Shown: positions 52,889 through 64,000 of the stretch, piece by piece
Numbering within the stretch: the stretch's first letter is position 1
Layout of the letters: every line of letters starts with the position of its first letter
Origin: Acidimicrobiaceae bacterium
Lineage (GTDB): Bacteria; Actinomycetota; Acidimicrobiia; Acidimicrobiales; Aldehydirespiratoraceae
Length of the DNA stretch: 64,000 bases
Direction of reading: 5' to 3'
Assembly: GCA_016845585.1 (NCBI GenBank)
Contig: JAERSO010000036.1
Location: 55,512 to 119,511 of the forward strand
Position numbers and translations under genes: made by a program
The notes under the pieces: generated by a model
Seen by the model: the letters and a program-made list of their open reading frames with translations, nothing else
Database searches by the model: none
Told to the model about the DNA's origin: nothing

Positions 52889-53452
52889 ATGCCCACCATC
52901 ACCACCAATGACCTCAAGAACGGGATGACCCTCGACCTCGACGAGGGGTTGTTCCAGGTCGTCGACTTCCAGCACGTGAAGCCGGGCAAGGGCCACGCGT
53001 TCGTTCGCACCAGCCTCCGCAACGTTCGTGCCGGCGGCACGGTCGAGCGCACCTTCCGCGCCGGTGAGAAGGTCGAGCGCGCCACGATCGACAAGCGCGA
53101 CATGAACTTCCTGTACCGCGACGGCGACGACTACGTCTTCATGGACAACGAGACCTACGACCAGATCAACGTCACCCCCACGACCCTCGGCAACGCCGGC
53201 AACTACATCGTCGACGGATCGGCCGTGGTGCTCGAGATGTTCGGCACCGAGATCGTCGGCACGGACCTGCCGGCATCGGTGGAGCTCGACGTCGCCGAGA
53301 CCGAACCGGGCTTGCAGGGCGATCGTTCGTCGGGCGGCACCAAGCCTGCCACGCTCGAGACCGGCCTCGTCATCCAGGTTCCGCTCTTCATCAGCCCCGG
53401 CGAGCGCGTCAAGATCGACACCCGTTCCGGCGAATATCTCAGCCGGGCGTGA
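52889..53452 (+). CDS. efp: Elongation factor P
   Basis: 187-residue translation factor that rescues ribosomes stalled at polyproline. Three OB domains are seen: TNDLKNGMTLDLDEGLFQVVDF, KPGKGHAFVRT with the tip lysine (about residue 32), RDMNFLYRDGDDYVFMDNETYDQ, and the C-terminal VPLFISPGERVKIDTRSGEYLSR. Its stop overlaps the nusB GTG. Confidence 0.97.
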   Translation: MPTITTNDLKNGMTLDLDEGLFQVVDFQHVKPGKGHAFVRTSLRNVRAGGTVERTFRAGEKVERATIDKRDMNFLYRDGDDYVFMDNETYDQINVTPTTLGNAGNYIVDGSAVVLEMFGTEIVGTDLPASVELDVAETEPGLQGDRSSGGTKPATLETGLVIQVPLFISPGERVKIDTRSGEYLSRA

Positions 53453-53865
53453 GCTCTTCCGTCCCTGGCCTCGGAAGCCGGCGTGAAGCCCGCGAAGAGG
53501 CCCTGGCGCTGTTGTACGAAGCCGAGCAGACCGGTGAGGCCATTGTCGAGTCGTTGGAGCGGCGGCCGATTCCGCCGGCTGACTACGCAATCGAGCTGGC
53601 CACCGGCGTGGAATCGGCCGGCTCCGACATCGATGCGCTGGTCAGCGAGCACTTGAGCGGTTGGACGATCTCGCGTATGCCGGTGGTCGACCGGCTCATC
53701 GCCCGCATGGCCGCCTGGGAGCTCCGTCACCAGCTCGATGTCCCCACCGGTGTCGTGTTGAGCGAGGCGGTCGAGATCGCCACTCAGTACTGCGCCGAGC
53801 AGTCGCCGCGGTTCCTGAACGGCGTGCTGCACAGCATCGCCGACGAGGTCCGAGCGGGCGAGTGA
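53449..53865 (+). CDS. nusB: Transcription antitermination factor NusB
   Basis: 138-residue all-helical protein that joins NusE in rRNA antitermination. It has SRREAREEALALLYEAEQ (the arginine-rich N-terminal helix), LSGWTISRMPVVDRLIARMAAWEL, PTGVVLSEAVEIATQYC and the closing FLNGVLHSIADEVR. GTG 53449 sits in a GTGA overlap with efp. Confidence 0.95.
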   Translation: MSSSVPGLGSRREAREEALALLYEAEQTGEAIVESLERRPIPPADYAIELATGVESAGSDIDALVSEHLSGWTISRMPVVDRLIARMAAWELRHQLDVPTGVVLSEAVEIATQYCAEQSPRFLNGVLHSIADEVRAGE

Positions 53866-54344
53866 GCCTGCCGACGGTCGAGCTGGCGAACCACCGCCTT
53901 CGGCCATGGATGGCCGCTGACGCCTCCACGCTGGCTGCTGCCTGGGCCGACCCTGACATCCTGCTCGGCTCCGAGCCTCCGGCCGATCGCTCGCTCCCAG
54001 CCGCCGAGCGATGGATCGCAGGAGCTGAGGATCGCCACACACGCGACCTTGCCATCGATCTCGCGATCGCGGTCGCGGAGACCGACGTCGTGATCGGTGA
54101 GGTCGGTTTGTCCTCGATCGACCGTCGGCGTGGAGCCGCGCTGATCGGCTGGTGGGTGGCGGCCGAGGCACGGGGTGCGGGTGTTGCCACCGCCGCGGTC
54201 GATGCCTTCGCCGGGTGGGCGCTCACCGACGGTGGCTTCGCCGCCCTTGTCGCTGAGATCGCCGACGACAACCCGGCATCCATCCGAGTCGCCGAACGCG
54301 CAGGTTTCGCCCCACTGGGCCCCAACGCCTGGGTTCGCCGGTAA
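53862..54344 (+). CDS. GNAT family N-acetyltransferase
   Basis: 160-residue GNAT enzyme of the RimJ/RimL-like type using acetyl-CoA. Motifs are LRPWMAADASTLAAAWADPDI, GEVGLSSIDRRRGAALIGWWVAAEARGAGVATAAVDAFAGWA with the CoA-binding RGxGxA-like loop, and DDNPASIRVAERAGF. GTG 53862 overlaps the nusB stop. Acceptor unknown. Confidence 0.87.
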   Translation: MSLPTVELANHRLRPWMAADASTLAAAWADPDILLGSEPPADRSLPAAERWIAGAEDRHTRDLAIDLAIAVAETDVVIGEVGLSSIDRRRGAALIGWWVAAEARGAGVATAAVDAFAGWALTDGGFAALVAEIADDNPASIRVAERAGFAPLGPNAWVRR

Positions 54345-54348
54345 CCGG

Positions 54349-54381
54349 AAAGCACACTGGGGACAGACCCCATCGTGCTTT
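54349..54381. repeat. 33-bp hairpin repeat, copy 2
   Basis: Second copy of the repeat at 37279-37311 with one difference (G for A). This copy has the full inner stem GGGG-ACAGA-CCCC inside AAAGCAC/GTGCTTT. It begins 5 nt after the acetyltransferase stop. Confidence 0.8.
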
Positions 54382-54425
54382 CTGAGGATGTGTTCGGAAC
54401 GTGCTTCGTCGGAAATCCCCAGGGA

Positions 54426-54450
54426 GCGCGCGCCGCGCGAGGGCGCGCGC
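54426..54450 (+). terminator. Very GC-rich hairpin upstream of the pyr operon
   Basis: GCGCGCGCC pairs exactly with GGCGCGCGC around a 7-nt loop. No T-run follows. It lies between the acetyltransferase and the pyr promoter and may end upstream transcription. Confidence 0.45.
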
Positions 54451-54454
54451 CGTG

Positions 54455-54460
54455 TATGTT
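54455..54460 (+). promoter_or_regulatory. Putative -10 box of the pyr operon
   Basis: TATGTT stands 57 nt before the pyrR GTG. It would give a short leader of roughly 50 nt holding the PyrR-binding motif. Confidence 0.45.
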
Positions 54461-54478
54461 CAGATCTCGACCGTGAAA

Positions 54479-54513
54479 TGAGTCCTGTGAGGCTCATACG
54501 GACGAGAGAAGGA
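54479..54513 (+). promoter_or_regulatory. PyrR-binding RNA element (pyr leader)
   Basis: The leader contains GAGTCCTGTGAGGCTCATAC and GGAC, matching the conserved (A)GTCC-n4-AGGCT loop bound by PyrR, with GTCC and GGAC able to form the stem. It runs into AGAAGGA, the ribosome site of pyrR, so UMP-bound PyrR could block translation of the operon's first gene. Confidence 0.65.
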
Positions 54514-54517
54514 CAAA

Positions 54518-55090
54518 GTGGCAGAGCGAGAACGCCGCTTGGCTACGCCGCAGAGCGGCGAGTTTCAAGCACGCACCCGGGTCATGTCGGCCGACGACGT
54601 TTCCCGAGCGATTCGTCGCATGGCCCATGAGATCATCGAGCGCAATCATGGCGCCGACGATGTCGTGGTCATCGGAATGCAGACCGGCGGGGTCGAACTC
54701 GCCCAACGCCTCGCCGACGACGTCTCCACCATCGAGAGCGCCGAACCGGGGTCGATCCCGATCGGAACGCTCGATGCGACGATGCACCGTGACGATTTCG
54801 GGCTGCGACCGGTCATGCCGGAGGCGACCACCGAGATCCCGGTCGACCCGACCGGCAAGGTCATCATCCTCGTCGACGACGTGCTCTACACCGGCCGCAC
54901 CGTGCGAGCCGCTCTCGATGCGATCCACAGCTACGGCCGGCCCCGTGCCATCCAGCTGGCCGTGATGGTCGACCGAGGGCACCGAGAGCTTCCGATCCGT
55001 CCTGACTTCGTCGGCAAGAACCTGCCGACTCGCAAGGACGAGATCGTCGACGTCAATGATGAAGGCGTCGATCTGGGAGAGCTCACATGA
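54518..55090 (+). CDS. pyrR: Bifunctional pyr operon regulator/uracil phosphoribosyltransferase PyrR
   Basis: 190-residue RNA-binding attenuator protein with weak UPRTase activity. It has VVVIGMQTGGVELAQRLA, FGLRPVMPE and the PRPP loop VIILVDDVLYTGRTVRAALDA, then RAIQLAVMVDRGHRELPIRPDFVGKNLPT. GTG 54518 has AAGGA 4 nt upstream, inside the leader element it probably binds. Overlaps pyrB by 4 nt. Confidence 0.96.
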   Translation: MAERERRLATPQSGEFQARTRVMSADDVSRAIRRMAHEIIERNHGADDVVVIGMQTGGVELAQRLADDVSTIESAEPGSIPIGTLDATMHRDDFGLRPVMPEATTEIPVDPTGKVIILVDDVLYTGRTVRAALDAIHSYGRPRAIQLAVMVDRGHRELPIRPDFVGKNLPTRKDEIVDVNDEGVDLGELT

Positions 55091-56037
55091 TCGGCGGCGA
55101 GCGTCATCTGCTGTCGATGGCAGACCTCGATCGAGACGACATCGAGCAACTCCTCAACCTCACCGAGAGCTTCGCCGAGGTGGGGGAGCGGTCGATTCCG
55201 AAGGTCCCCGCCTTGCGCGGCAAGACCATCGCCTGGCTCTTCTATGAGGACTCCACCCGCACTCGGCTCTCCTTCGAGACGGCCGCCAAGCGCCTGTCGG
55301 CCGACACCATGAACTTCAGTGTGAGCTCGTCCTCGGTGAACAAGGGCGAGTCGCTGCGAGACACCGTCGAGACCATCACCGCAATGGGCGTGGATGGGAT
55401 CGTCGTGCGCCACCGAGCCGCCGGCGCTCCGCACCGCGTCGCCCAGTGGGTCGATGCCTCGGTCATCAACGCCGGCGACGGCTGGCATCAGCACCCGACC
55501 CAGTCGCTGCTCGACCTGTACACCGCCCGGGAGCACATCGGTGAGCTCGACGCTAAGCACGTCGCCATCGTCGGCGATGTCAAGCACAGCCGAGTCGCCC
55601 GCTCCAACGCGGTCGCCTTCGCGAAGATGGGCGCCCGCGTCACGCTCGTGGCGCCCAGGACGCTGCTTCCGGCCCATCTCGACGGTTGGCCGGTCGAATT
55701 CACCCATGATCTCGACGAGGTCATCGACGACCTGGACGTCTGCTACCTCCTGCGCATGCAGCTCGAGCGTCAGACCGACGCCGTGGTGCCGAGCCTCCGA
55801 GAATTCCACACCGAGTTCGGTCTCGACGTTCGCCGCGCTGATCGCCTGGGCGATGCGCTGATCATGCACCCCGGGCCCATGAACCGAGGCGTGGAGATCG
55901 CCGGTGAAGTGGCCGACCGTCCCAACGCTGTCATGACCGAGCAGGTCGCCAACGGGGTTTCGGTACGCATGGCGGTGTTGTTCCTGCTGCTCGGCAGCGG
56001 GCTCGACATCGTCGACGGGAAGCGGGCCGTGGCATGA
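55087..56037 (+). CDS. pyrB: Aspartate carbamoyltransferase catalytic subunit
   Basis: 316 residues; carbamoyl phosphate plus aspartate to carbamoyl-aspartate. Active-site pieces: FYEDSTRTRLSFETAAKRL, SSSSVNKGESLRDT, VRHRAAGAPHR, GDGWHQHPTQSLLDLYT, and the HPGPMNRGVEI loop. No regulatory pyrI follows, as expected in actinobacteria. ATGA overlaps on both sides. Confidence 0.97.
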   Translation: MIGGERHLLSMADLDRDDIEQLLNLTESFAEVGERSIPKVPALRGKTIAWLFYEDSTRTRLSFETAAKRLSADTMNFSVSSSSVNKGESLRDTVETITAMGVDGIVVRHRAAGAPHRVAQWVDASVINAGDGWHQHPTQSLLDLYTAREHIGELDAKHVAIVGDVKHSRVARSNAVAFAKMGARVTLVAPRTLLPAHLDGWPVEFTHDLDEVIDDLDVCYLLRMQLERQTDAVVPSLREFHTEFGLDVRRADRLGDALIMHPGPMNRGVEIAGEVADRPNAVMTEQVANGVSVRMAVLFLLLGSGLDIVDGKRAVA

Positions 56038-57335
56038 GCGGATCCATCGCCATCACCGGCGCCGAGATTCTGGGTGCCAACGGACTCGAGGTCGCCGACG
56101 TCCTGATCACCGACGGGAGTATCGCCGAAGTCGGTCCCAATCTCAGCGGCGATGTCACGCTTGTCGCCGACGGATGTGTCGTCGCTCCGGGATTCGTCGA
56201 CCTGCACGCCCACCTGCGCGAGCCGGGCGGCGAGGAAGCCGAGACCATCGAAACCGGGGCCCGCGGCGCCGCGCTCGGCGGCTACACCGCGGTCGTCGCC
56301 ATGCCCAACACGTCGCCCACGGTCGATTCCGCCGCCGTCGTTCGCCAGATCCAGGAACTCTCGGCCGCCGCCGACCTCTGCGACGTCTTCCCGTCCGGAG
56401 CGATCACGATCGGCCGGGCCGGCGAACAGCTCGCGCCCATGGCCGAGTTGGTTCGTCTCGGCGTCCGCTTCTTCACCGACGACGGCGCCGGCGTGCAGAA
56501 CGAGCGCACGATGCGTTCGGCCCTCGAGTACGCCGGCAGCCTGTCTCATCTCGCTGACGGCCGGCCGATCGTGCTGGCACAACACTGCGAGATCGAGTCG
56601 CTCAGCCGCGGCGGCATCATGCACGAGGGGGAGTGGTCGAGCCGGCTCGGAATGCCCGGTCAACCCGCCGAGGCCGAGGAGCTGATGATCATGCGTGACA
56701 TCGCCCTCGCCCGCCTGACCGGCAGCCGGATCCACTTCCAGCACGTGTCGACCGCCGGGGGCGTGGCCATGGTTCGGGCTGCGAAGGAGGCAGGGCTTCC
56801 GGTCACGGCCGAGGCCACCACCCACCACTTCACCCTCGACGACAGCGCCTGCGCGACCTTCGATCCCGTCTACAAGGTGCACCCGCCGCTGCGGACAGCC
56901 ACCGACATCGCGGCGATCAAGGATGGTCTCGCCGACGGCACCATCGACGCCATCGCCACCGATCACGCGCCGCACACCTCGCACGCCAAGGACGCCACGT
57001 TCGCCGATGCCCCGCCGGGCATGCTCGGTCTGGAAACGGCCTTCGCGCTCGCCAACACCGAGCTCGATCTCTCGACCGAACAGCTCGTGCAGGTGATGTC
57101 GATCAACCCTGCCGGCATCGCCGGGATCGACGATCATCACGGCCGCCCCGTCGCCGTCGGCGAACCCGCCAACCTCACCGTGCTCGACCCCGAGGCCACC
57201 TGGACCGTATCCGGCTCGGCGATGGCGAGCCGCAGCACGAATACTCCGTACGAAGGCCGCCGGCTGCGTGGCATCGTGCGTCACACGATCTACCACGGCG
57301 ACCTCGTCGTGCAGGAAGGAACCGCAACGCGATGA
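56034..57335 (+). CDS. pyrC: Dihydroorotase
   Basis: 433-residue class I dihydroorotase, closing carbamoyl-aspartate to dihydroorotate. Metal ligands are seen in VDLHAHLREPGGEEAETIETG, the histidine regions LAQHCEIESLS and FQHVSTAGG, and the catalytic Asp in IATDHAPHTSHAKD. ATGA overlaps with pyrB and carA indicate coupled translation. Confidence 0.96.
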   Translation: MSGSIAITGAEILGANGLEVADVLITDGSIAEVGPNLSGDVTLVADGCVVAPGFVDLHAHLREPGGEEAETIETGARGAALGGYTAVVAMPNTSPTVDSAAVVRQIQELSAAADLCDVFPSGAITIGRAGEQLAPMAELVRLGVRFFTDDGAGVQNERTMRSALEYAGSLSHLADGRPIVLAQHCEIESLSRGGIMHEGEWSSRLGMPGQPAEAEELMIMRDIALARLTGSRIHFQHVSTAGGVAMVRAAKEAGLPVTAEATTHHFTLDDSACATFDPVYKVHPPLRTATDIAAIKDGLADGTIDAIATDHAPHTSHAKDATFADAPPGMLGLETAFALANTELDLSTEQLVQVMSINPAGIAGIDDHHGRPVAVGEPANLTVLDPEATWTVSGSAMASRSTNTPYEGRRLRGIVRHTIYHGDLVVQEGTATR

Positions 57336-58468
57336 GCGACATTCGCGAGTACCAGCTCGTGCTGGCCGACGGCGAAGTGTTCGAAGGGGAGGGGATCGGC
57401 GCCGATCCCGTGGACGGGGTGGCCACTGGTGAAGTGGTCTTCAACACCGTGCTCTCGGGCTATCAGGAGGTGATCACCGACCCGTCGTACGCCGGTCAGA
57501 TCATCACCTTCACCTACCCTCACATCGGGAACTACGGGGTGAACGCCGCCGACGACGAGGCAGCTCGGCCGTTCTGTCGGGGTGTGATCATCCGGGATCT
57601 CGCCCGCCGCCACAGCAACTGGCGCAGTGAGGAGGATCTCGATTCCTTCCTCCGTCGCCACGATCTCGCCGGCATCGCCGGGATCGACACTCGTCGACTC
57701 ACCCGCCACATCCGCGACTCGGGTGCGATGCCCGGAGCGTTCGGACCCGCCGACCATGCCACTCTGCTGACCGCGGCCCAGGCCGAGGCCGGCACCGACG
57801 GTGTCGATCTCGTCAGTGTGGTGTCCACCAAGGAGCCGTACACGGTCGGCAACGGACCCCGCAAGGTCGTCGCCTACGACTTCGGCGTGAAGGCCACCAT
57901 GTTGCGCCATCTCGGCGAGATCGCCACGGTCACAGTGGTCCCCGCGGGAACGTCGGCGGCGGACGTCATGGCCATGGAGCCCGACGGTGTCTTCTTGTCG
58001 AATGGCCCCGGTGACCCGGAGGTCGCCGGCCCGATCAACGACGAGCTGCCGAAGCTCATCGGTGAAGTCCCGATTTTCGGCATCTGCCTGGGCCACCAGC
58101 TGCTCTCGCTCGCGCTGGGTGGTAGGACGTTCAAGATGAAGTTCGGCCACCACGGTGGCAACGTGCCGGTGCAGGACAATCGCACCGGCAAGGTCGAGAT
58201 CACCGCACAGAACCACAACTTCGCGGTGGAGATCGGCTCCGTGCCGAACGTGACCGAGACGCACATCTGCCTCAACGACGGTGCGCTGGAAGGCCTGGTC
58301 CACAATGACCTCCCCGCGTTCAGCGTGCAGTATCACCCCGAAGCCGGCCCCGGCCCGCATGACTCCACCTACCTGTTCACGGAGTTCGCCGAGTTGATGG
58401 ACAGGCACAGCAGTGGGCACGGACCAGCGCCGGTCTCGGCCGCCGCGCCGAGCGAAGGCAGCGTCTGA
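57332..58468 (+). CDS. carA: Carbamoyl-phosphate synthase small (glutaminase) subunit
   Basis: 378 residues. N-terminal dimer domain ([35 protein letters not shown]) and class I glutaminase with nucleophile Cys in [15 protein letters not shown] and the His-Glu pair in [14 protein letters not shown]. Supplies ammonia to CarB. One base separates its stop from carB. Confidence 0.97.
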   Translation: MSDIREYQLVLADGEVFEGEGIGADPVDGVATGEVVFNTVLSGYQEVITDPSYAGQIITFTYPHIGNYGVNAADDEAARPFCRGVIIRDLARRHSNWRSEEDLDSFLRRHDLAGIAGIDTRRLTRHIRDSGAMPGAFGPADHATLLTAAQAEAGTDGVDLVSVVSTKEPYTVGNGPRKVVAYDFGVKATMLRHLGEIATVTVVPAGTSAADVMAMEPDGVFLSNGPGDPEVAGPINDELPKLIGEVPIFGICLGHQLLSLALGGRTFKMKFGHHGGNVPVQDNRTGKVEITAQNHNFAVEIGSVPNVTETHICLNDGALEGLVHNDLPAFSVQYHPEAGPGPHDSTYLFTEFAELMDRHSSGHGPAPVSAAAPSEGSV

Positions 58469-58469
58469 C

Positions 58470-61756
<3,287 letters not shown>

Positions 61757-61760
<4 letters not shown>

Positions 61761-62671
61761 TCGACACGATCACACAAGTCGGCTCGGTTGGTCTCAGCGC
61801 CCCGGTCCTCACGGCGTCGGGGACGGCCGGTCACGGTGCCGAACTCGCCCGCTACATCAGGCCGGTTGAGCTGGGCGCGGTGGTCGTCAAATCGATGCGC
61901 GCCGAATCGTGGGCGGGCAATCCCGCGCCGCGTGTGCACCCCACTCCGTCCGGCATGATCAACAGCGTCGGGCTCCAGGGTGAAGGGATCCCGCACTGGC
62001 TCGAGCACGATCTCCCGCCACTGATCGAGACGGGAGCCACCGTCGTCGCCAGTATCTGGGGAGGTTCGGTGGCCGACTATGAAGCGGCGGCCGAAGCGCT
62101 CGCTGATGCGCCCCATCAAGTCGTCGCCGTCGAGGTCAACGTCTCGTGCCCGAACCTCGAAGATCGGCGCCGGATGTTCGCCCACTCGGCCACCGCGACC
62201 GCCGAGGTCCTCGAGGCGACCTCGGCCTGTGGTCGTCCGCGTTGGGCGAAACTCAGCCCCAACGCGGCGGATCTTCCCGAGATCGCCGACGCCGCCCACC
62301 GGGCGGGCGCCGAGGCCGTGGTCCTCACCAACACGCTCCTCGGCATGGTGATCGACGTCAACACCCGCAGGCCGGTGCTCGGAGCCGGGCGGGGCGGGCT
62401 CTCCGGCGCTGCGATGCATCCCGTCGCGGTCCGAGCCGTCTACGACGTCCATGAGGCACACCCTGATCTCCCCATCGTCGGGGTGGGTGGCACGACGAGT
62501 GGTGCCGATGTCGTAGAGTTTCTGCTTGCTGGAGCCTCGGCGGTGGAGGTCGGGACTGCGACATTCGCAGACCCGCGTGCACCGCGGCGGATCCTCAAGG
62601 AATTCGAAGCGTGGTGTGACCGACGGGGAGTTTCCGCCGTCGCAGAATTGATCGGAGCTGCCCATGGCTGA
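61757..62671 (+). CDS. pyrD: Dihydroorotate dehydrogenase (class 1B-like) with CTG start
   Basis: 304-residue FMN enzyme oxidising dihydroorotate to orotate. FMN/substrate parts are [41 protein letters not shown], the catalytic cysteine in [18 protein letters not shown] and [25 protein letters not shown]. No ATG, GTG or TTG precedes the conserved TASGTAG region after the carB stop; the first possible start is CTG 61757, in a CTGA overlap with the carB stop like the ATGA junctions elsewhere in the operon. GTG 61880 would delete essential sequence. An electron-transfer partner (pyrK) is not seen here. Confidence 0.9.
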
Positions 62672-63377
62672 CAGTGCAACCACCATCGATGCGGCGGTGA
62701 GCGACAAGCTCGCGCTCGCGTTGGATGTCGACGATCTCGTTGCCGCCATCCGTTTGGGTCGCGATCTGAAGCCGTACTTCGGCGTCGCCAAGATCGGTCT
62801 CGAGCTCTACTCGGCTGCAGGACCCGAGGCCATCGGGGCCATTGCCGACCTCGGCTACAAGGTGTTCCTCGATCTCAAGCTCCACGACATCCCGACCACG
62901 GTCGGCAAGGCCGCCCGTGTCCTCGGTGCGCTGGGCGTTCAGTATCTGACCATGCACGCCCATGGTGGAATCGACATGCTCACCGCCGGCGTCGAAGGCC
63001 TCCAGCAGGGCGCGCACAATGCTGGTCTCGAGCAGCCCCACTCACTGGCCATCACCGTGCTCACCAGCGACGGCGACGCACCGCCCCACATCATGCCCAA
63101 GCGGGTGATGCTCGCCGCGGAAGCCGGCTGCAGCGGCATCGTCTGCTCCGCCGGCGAGCTCAGCGAGGCTCACCACTACGCCCCGCGACTGCTCCGTGTC
63201 ACCCCGGGAATTCGCCTCCCCGGTGACAAGGTCGATGATCAGGCCAAACCGGCCTCACCTGACTCGGCCCTGTCCGATGGTGCCGACCTGCTGGTCATCG
63301 GCCGCACGGTCACCAACGCCGCCGACCCGGCCGCCGCCGCTCAGGCAGTCCACGACGCCGCGTCCGCGGCCGGCTGA
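62664..63377 (+). CDS. pyrF: Orotidine 5'-phosphate decarboxylase
   Basis: 237-residue TIM-barrel enzyme making UMP from OMP. Key residues are in LALDVDDLVAAIRLGRDL, VAKIGLELY and the catalytic DLKLHDIPTTVGKAA (Asp-x-Lys-x2-Asp), with RVTPGIRLPGDKVDDQ and LVIGRTVTNAADP at the phosphate site. Overlaps pyrD by 8 nt and ends the UMP operon. Confidence 0.96.
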   Translation: MADSATTIDAAVSDKLALALDVDDLVAAIRLGRDLKPYFGVAKIGLELYSAAGPEAIGAIADLGYKVFLDLKLHDIPTTVGKAARVLGALGVQYLTMHAHGGIDMLTAGVEGLQQGAHNAGLEQPHSLAITVLTSDGDAPPHIMPKRVMLAAEAGCSGIVCSAGELSEAHHYAPRLLRVTPGIRLPGDKVDDQAKPASPDSALSDGADLLVIGRTVTNAADPAAAAQAVHDAASAAG

Positions 63378-63478
63378 ACAACGCAACCGCCCCAACCCGG
63401 CAACTCGCTCCCCGATACCGGGGCCAGACGTTCGGGAAACCTGGGGGCGGGGGTGACTCGGCGTGTTTGCCGAACCGC

Positions 63479-63484
63479 TACAGT
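63479..63484 (+). promoter_or_regulatory. Putative -10 box for leaderless mihF
   Basis: TACAGT ends 7 nt before ATG 63492, with no Shine-Dalgarno. Confidence 0.5.
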
Positions 63485-63491
63485 CCAGGCA

Positions 63492-63809
63492 ATGTCAACG
63501 CAGCCCCCGCATCTGACCGACGATGCTCGCGCCGCCGCGCTGGAGAAGGCGGCCGAAGCCCGTCGCATTCGCGCCGAGGTGAAACAGCTCCTGAAGATGG
63601 GTTCGATCTCGTTTCCCGAGCTCCTCGTGCGTGCCGCCGACGACGAGACCGTCGCCAAGACCAAGGTTCTGGTGGTCCTGGAGTCCCTTCCCGGCGTCGG
63701 CAAAGTGAAGGCCAGGCGCACGATGGAGGCGATCGGCATCGCCGAGAATCGTCGCATCCGCGGCCTCGGCGAGAAGCAGCGCGAAGAGCTGTTGGCCGCG
63801 TTCGGCTGA
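63492..63809 (+). CDS. mihF: Integration host factor, actinobacterial type
   Basis: 105-residue nucleoid protein of the mIHF family, essential in mycobacteria and active in DNA bending and nucleoid structure. The helical N terminus (LTDDARAAALEKAAEARRIRAEVKQLLKMG) leads to a helix-two-turn-helix DNA-binding region with LESLPGVGKVKARRTMEAIGI and RIRGLGEKQREELLAAF. In-frame start at 63453 is rejected because the conserved protein begins later. Located directly before gmk as in other actinobacteria. Confidence 0.95.
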   Translation: MSTQPPHLTDDARAAALEKAAEARRIRAEVKQLLKMGSISFPELLVRAADDETVAKTKVLVVLESLPGVGKVKARRTMEAIGIAENRRIRGLGEKQREELLAAFG

Positions 63810-63827
63810 GCGGGAGGGTCGGTTCCG

Positions 63828-64000
63828 ATGACGTCGCTCGATGACCGGTTGGTCATCGTCATCTCCGGGCCCGGTGGCGTGGGGAAGGGCACGATCGTGG
63901 CTCAGCTGCTCGATCGCGACCCCCACCTCTGGCTGAGCCGGAGCTGGACGACGCGGGCCCGTCGGCCCGGTGAACCGATGGAGGCCTACCACTTCACCAC
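63828..64000 (+). CDS. gmk: Guanylate kinase (3' end outside window)
   Basis: First 57 residues of the GMP-to-GDP kinase: Walker [18 protein letters not shown] and the start of the GMP-binding region ([25 protein letters not shown]). GGGAGGG upstream is a plausible ribosome site. The rest is beyond the window edge. Confidence 0.93.
   Translation, partial: MTSLDDRLVIVISGPGGVGKGTIVAQLLDRDPHLWLSRSWTTRARRPGEPMEAYHFT

Noticed and set aside
54345..54517. Small RNA or CRISPR-like structure in the gap before pyrR
   Set aside because: There are several hairpins but no regularly spaced direct repeats. The parts are better explained as a repeat copy, a GC hairpin, a promoter and the PyrR leader.

Overview
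The window is high-GC DNA with an actinobacterial gene order: a PimA-type mannosyltransferase, pdxS-pdxT-yebC, ruvCAB-queA, tgt-yajC-secDF-apt-rsh-hisS-aspS, rarA, alaS-ruvX-mltG-aroE, aroB-efp-nusB, pyrR-led pyrimidine genes, an actinobacterial integration host factor (mihF) and gmk. No mycolic-acid or sporulation genes are seen. The queA/tgt pair, a LemA protein, a DUF4388 protein and a group 3b hydrogenase suggest an environmental deep-branching actinomycete such as an Acidimicrobiia member; that placement is inference. Many genes have a TAnnnT box only 6-9 nt before the start codon and no Shine-Dalgarno, the usual sign of leaderless transcription in actinobacteria.

Layout. 1-12.2 kb is mostly housekeeping: pimA (partial), lemA with a catalytically dead M48-like partner, a DUF3048 lipoprotein, vitamin B6 synthase, yebC, a reverse-strand SDR and ABC exporter, ruvCAB, a truncated HNH endonuclease and queA. 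12.2-30.3 kb is an accessory segment that separates queA from tgt. It holds small DinB, HIT and kinase remnants, an arylsulfotransferase-like protein, a translationally coupled group 3b [NiFe]-hydrogenase operon (beta, cNMP-binding protein, gamma, delta, alpha, protease, hypF, hypC, hypD, hypE), then small metabolic genes, a decayed gene and a split antiporter. 30.4-54.3 kb is core again: tgt, protein export, stringent response, aminoacyl-tRNA synthetases, shikimate genes, a prepilin peptidase, efp and nusB. 54.4-63.4 kb is the complete de novo UMP operon pyrR-pyrB-pyrC-carA-carB-pyrD-pyrF, followed by mihF and the start of gmk.

The most unusual point is hypD. Its intact frame is interrupted by one TGA, placed exactly at the redox-active cysteine of the MEVCGG motif, so it may be a selenocysteine codon. 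Against this, hypF and hypE each need a one-base correction, and the first HypF zinc finger has Trp in place of two cysteines, so decay of the maturation genes is the main alternative. The hydrogenase structural genes keep their metal ligands. Other oddities are a Tgt without its three zinc cysteines, a 33-bp hairpin repeat present twice in intergenic DNA, and a pyrD whose only sensible start is CTG in a CTGA overlap with carB.
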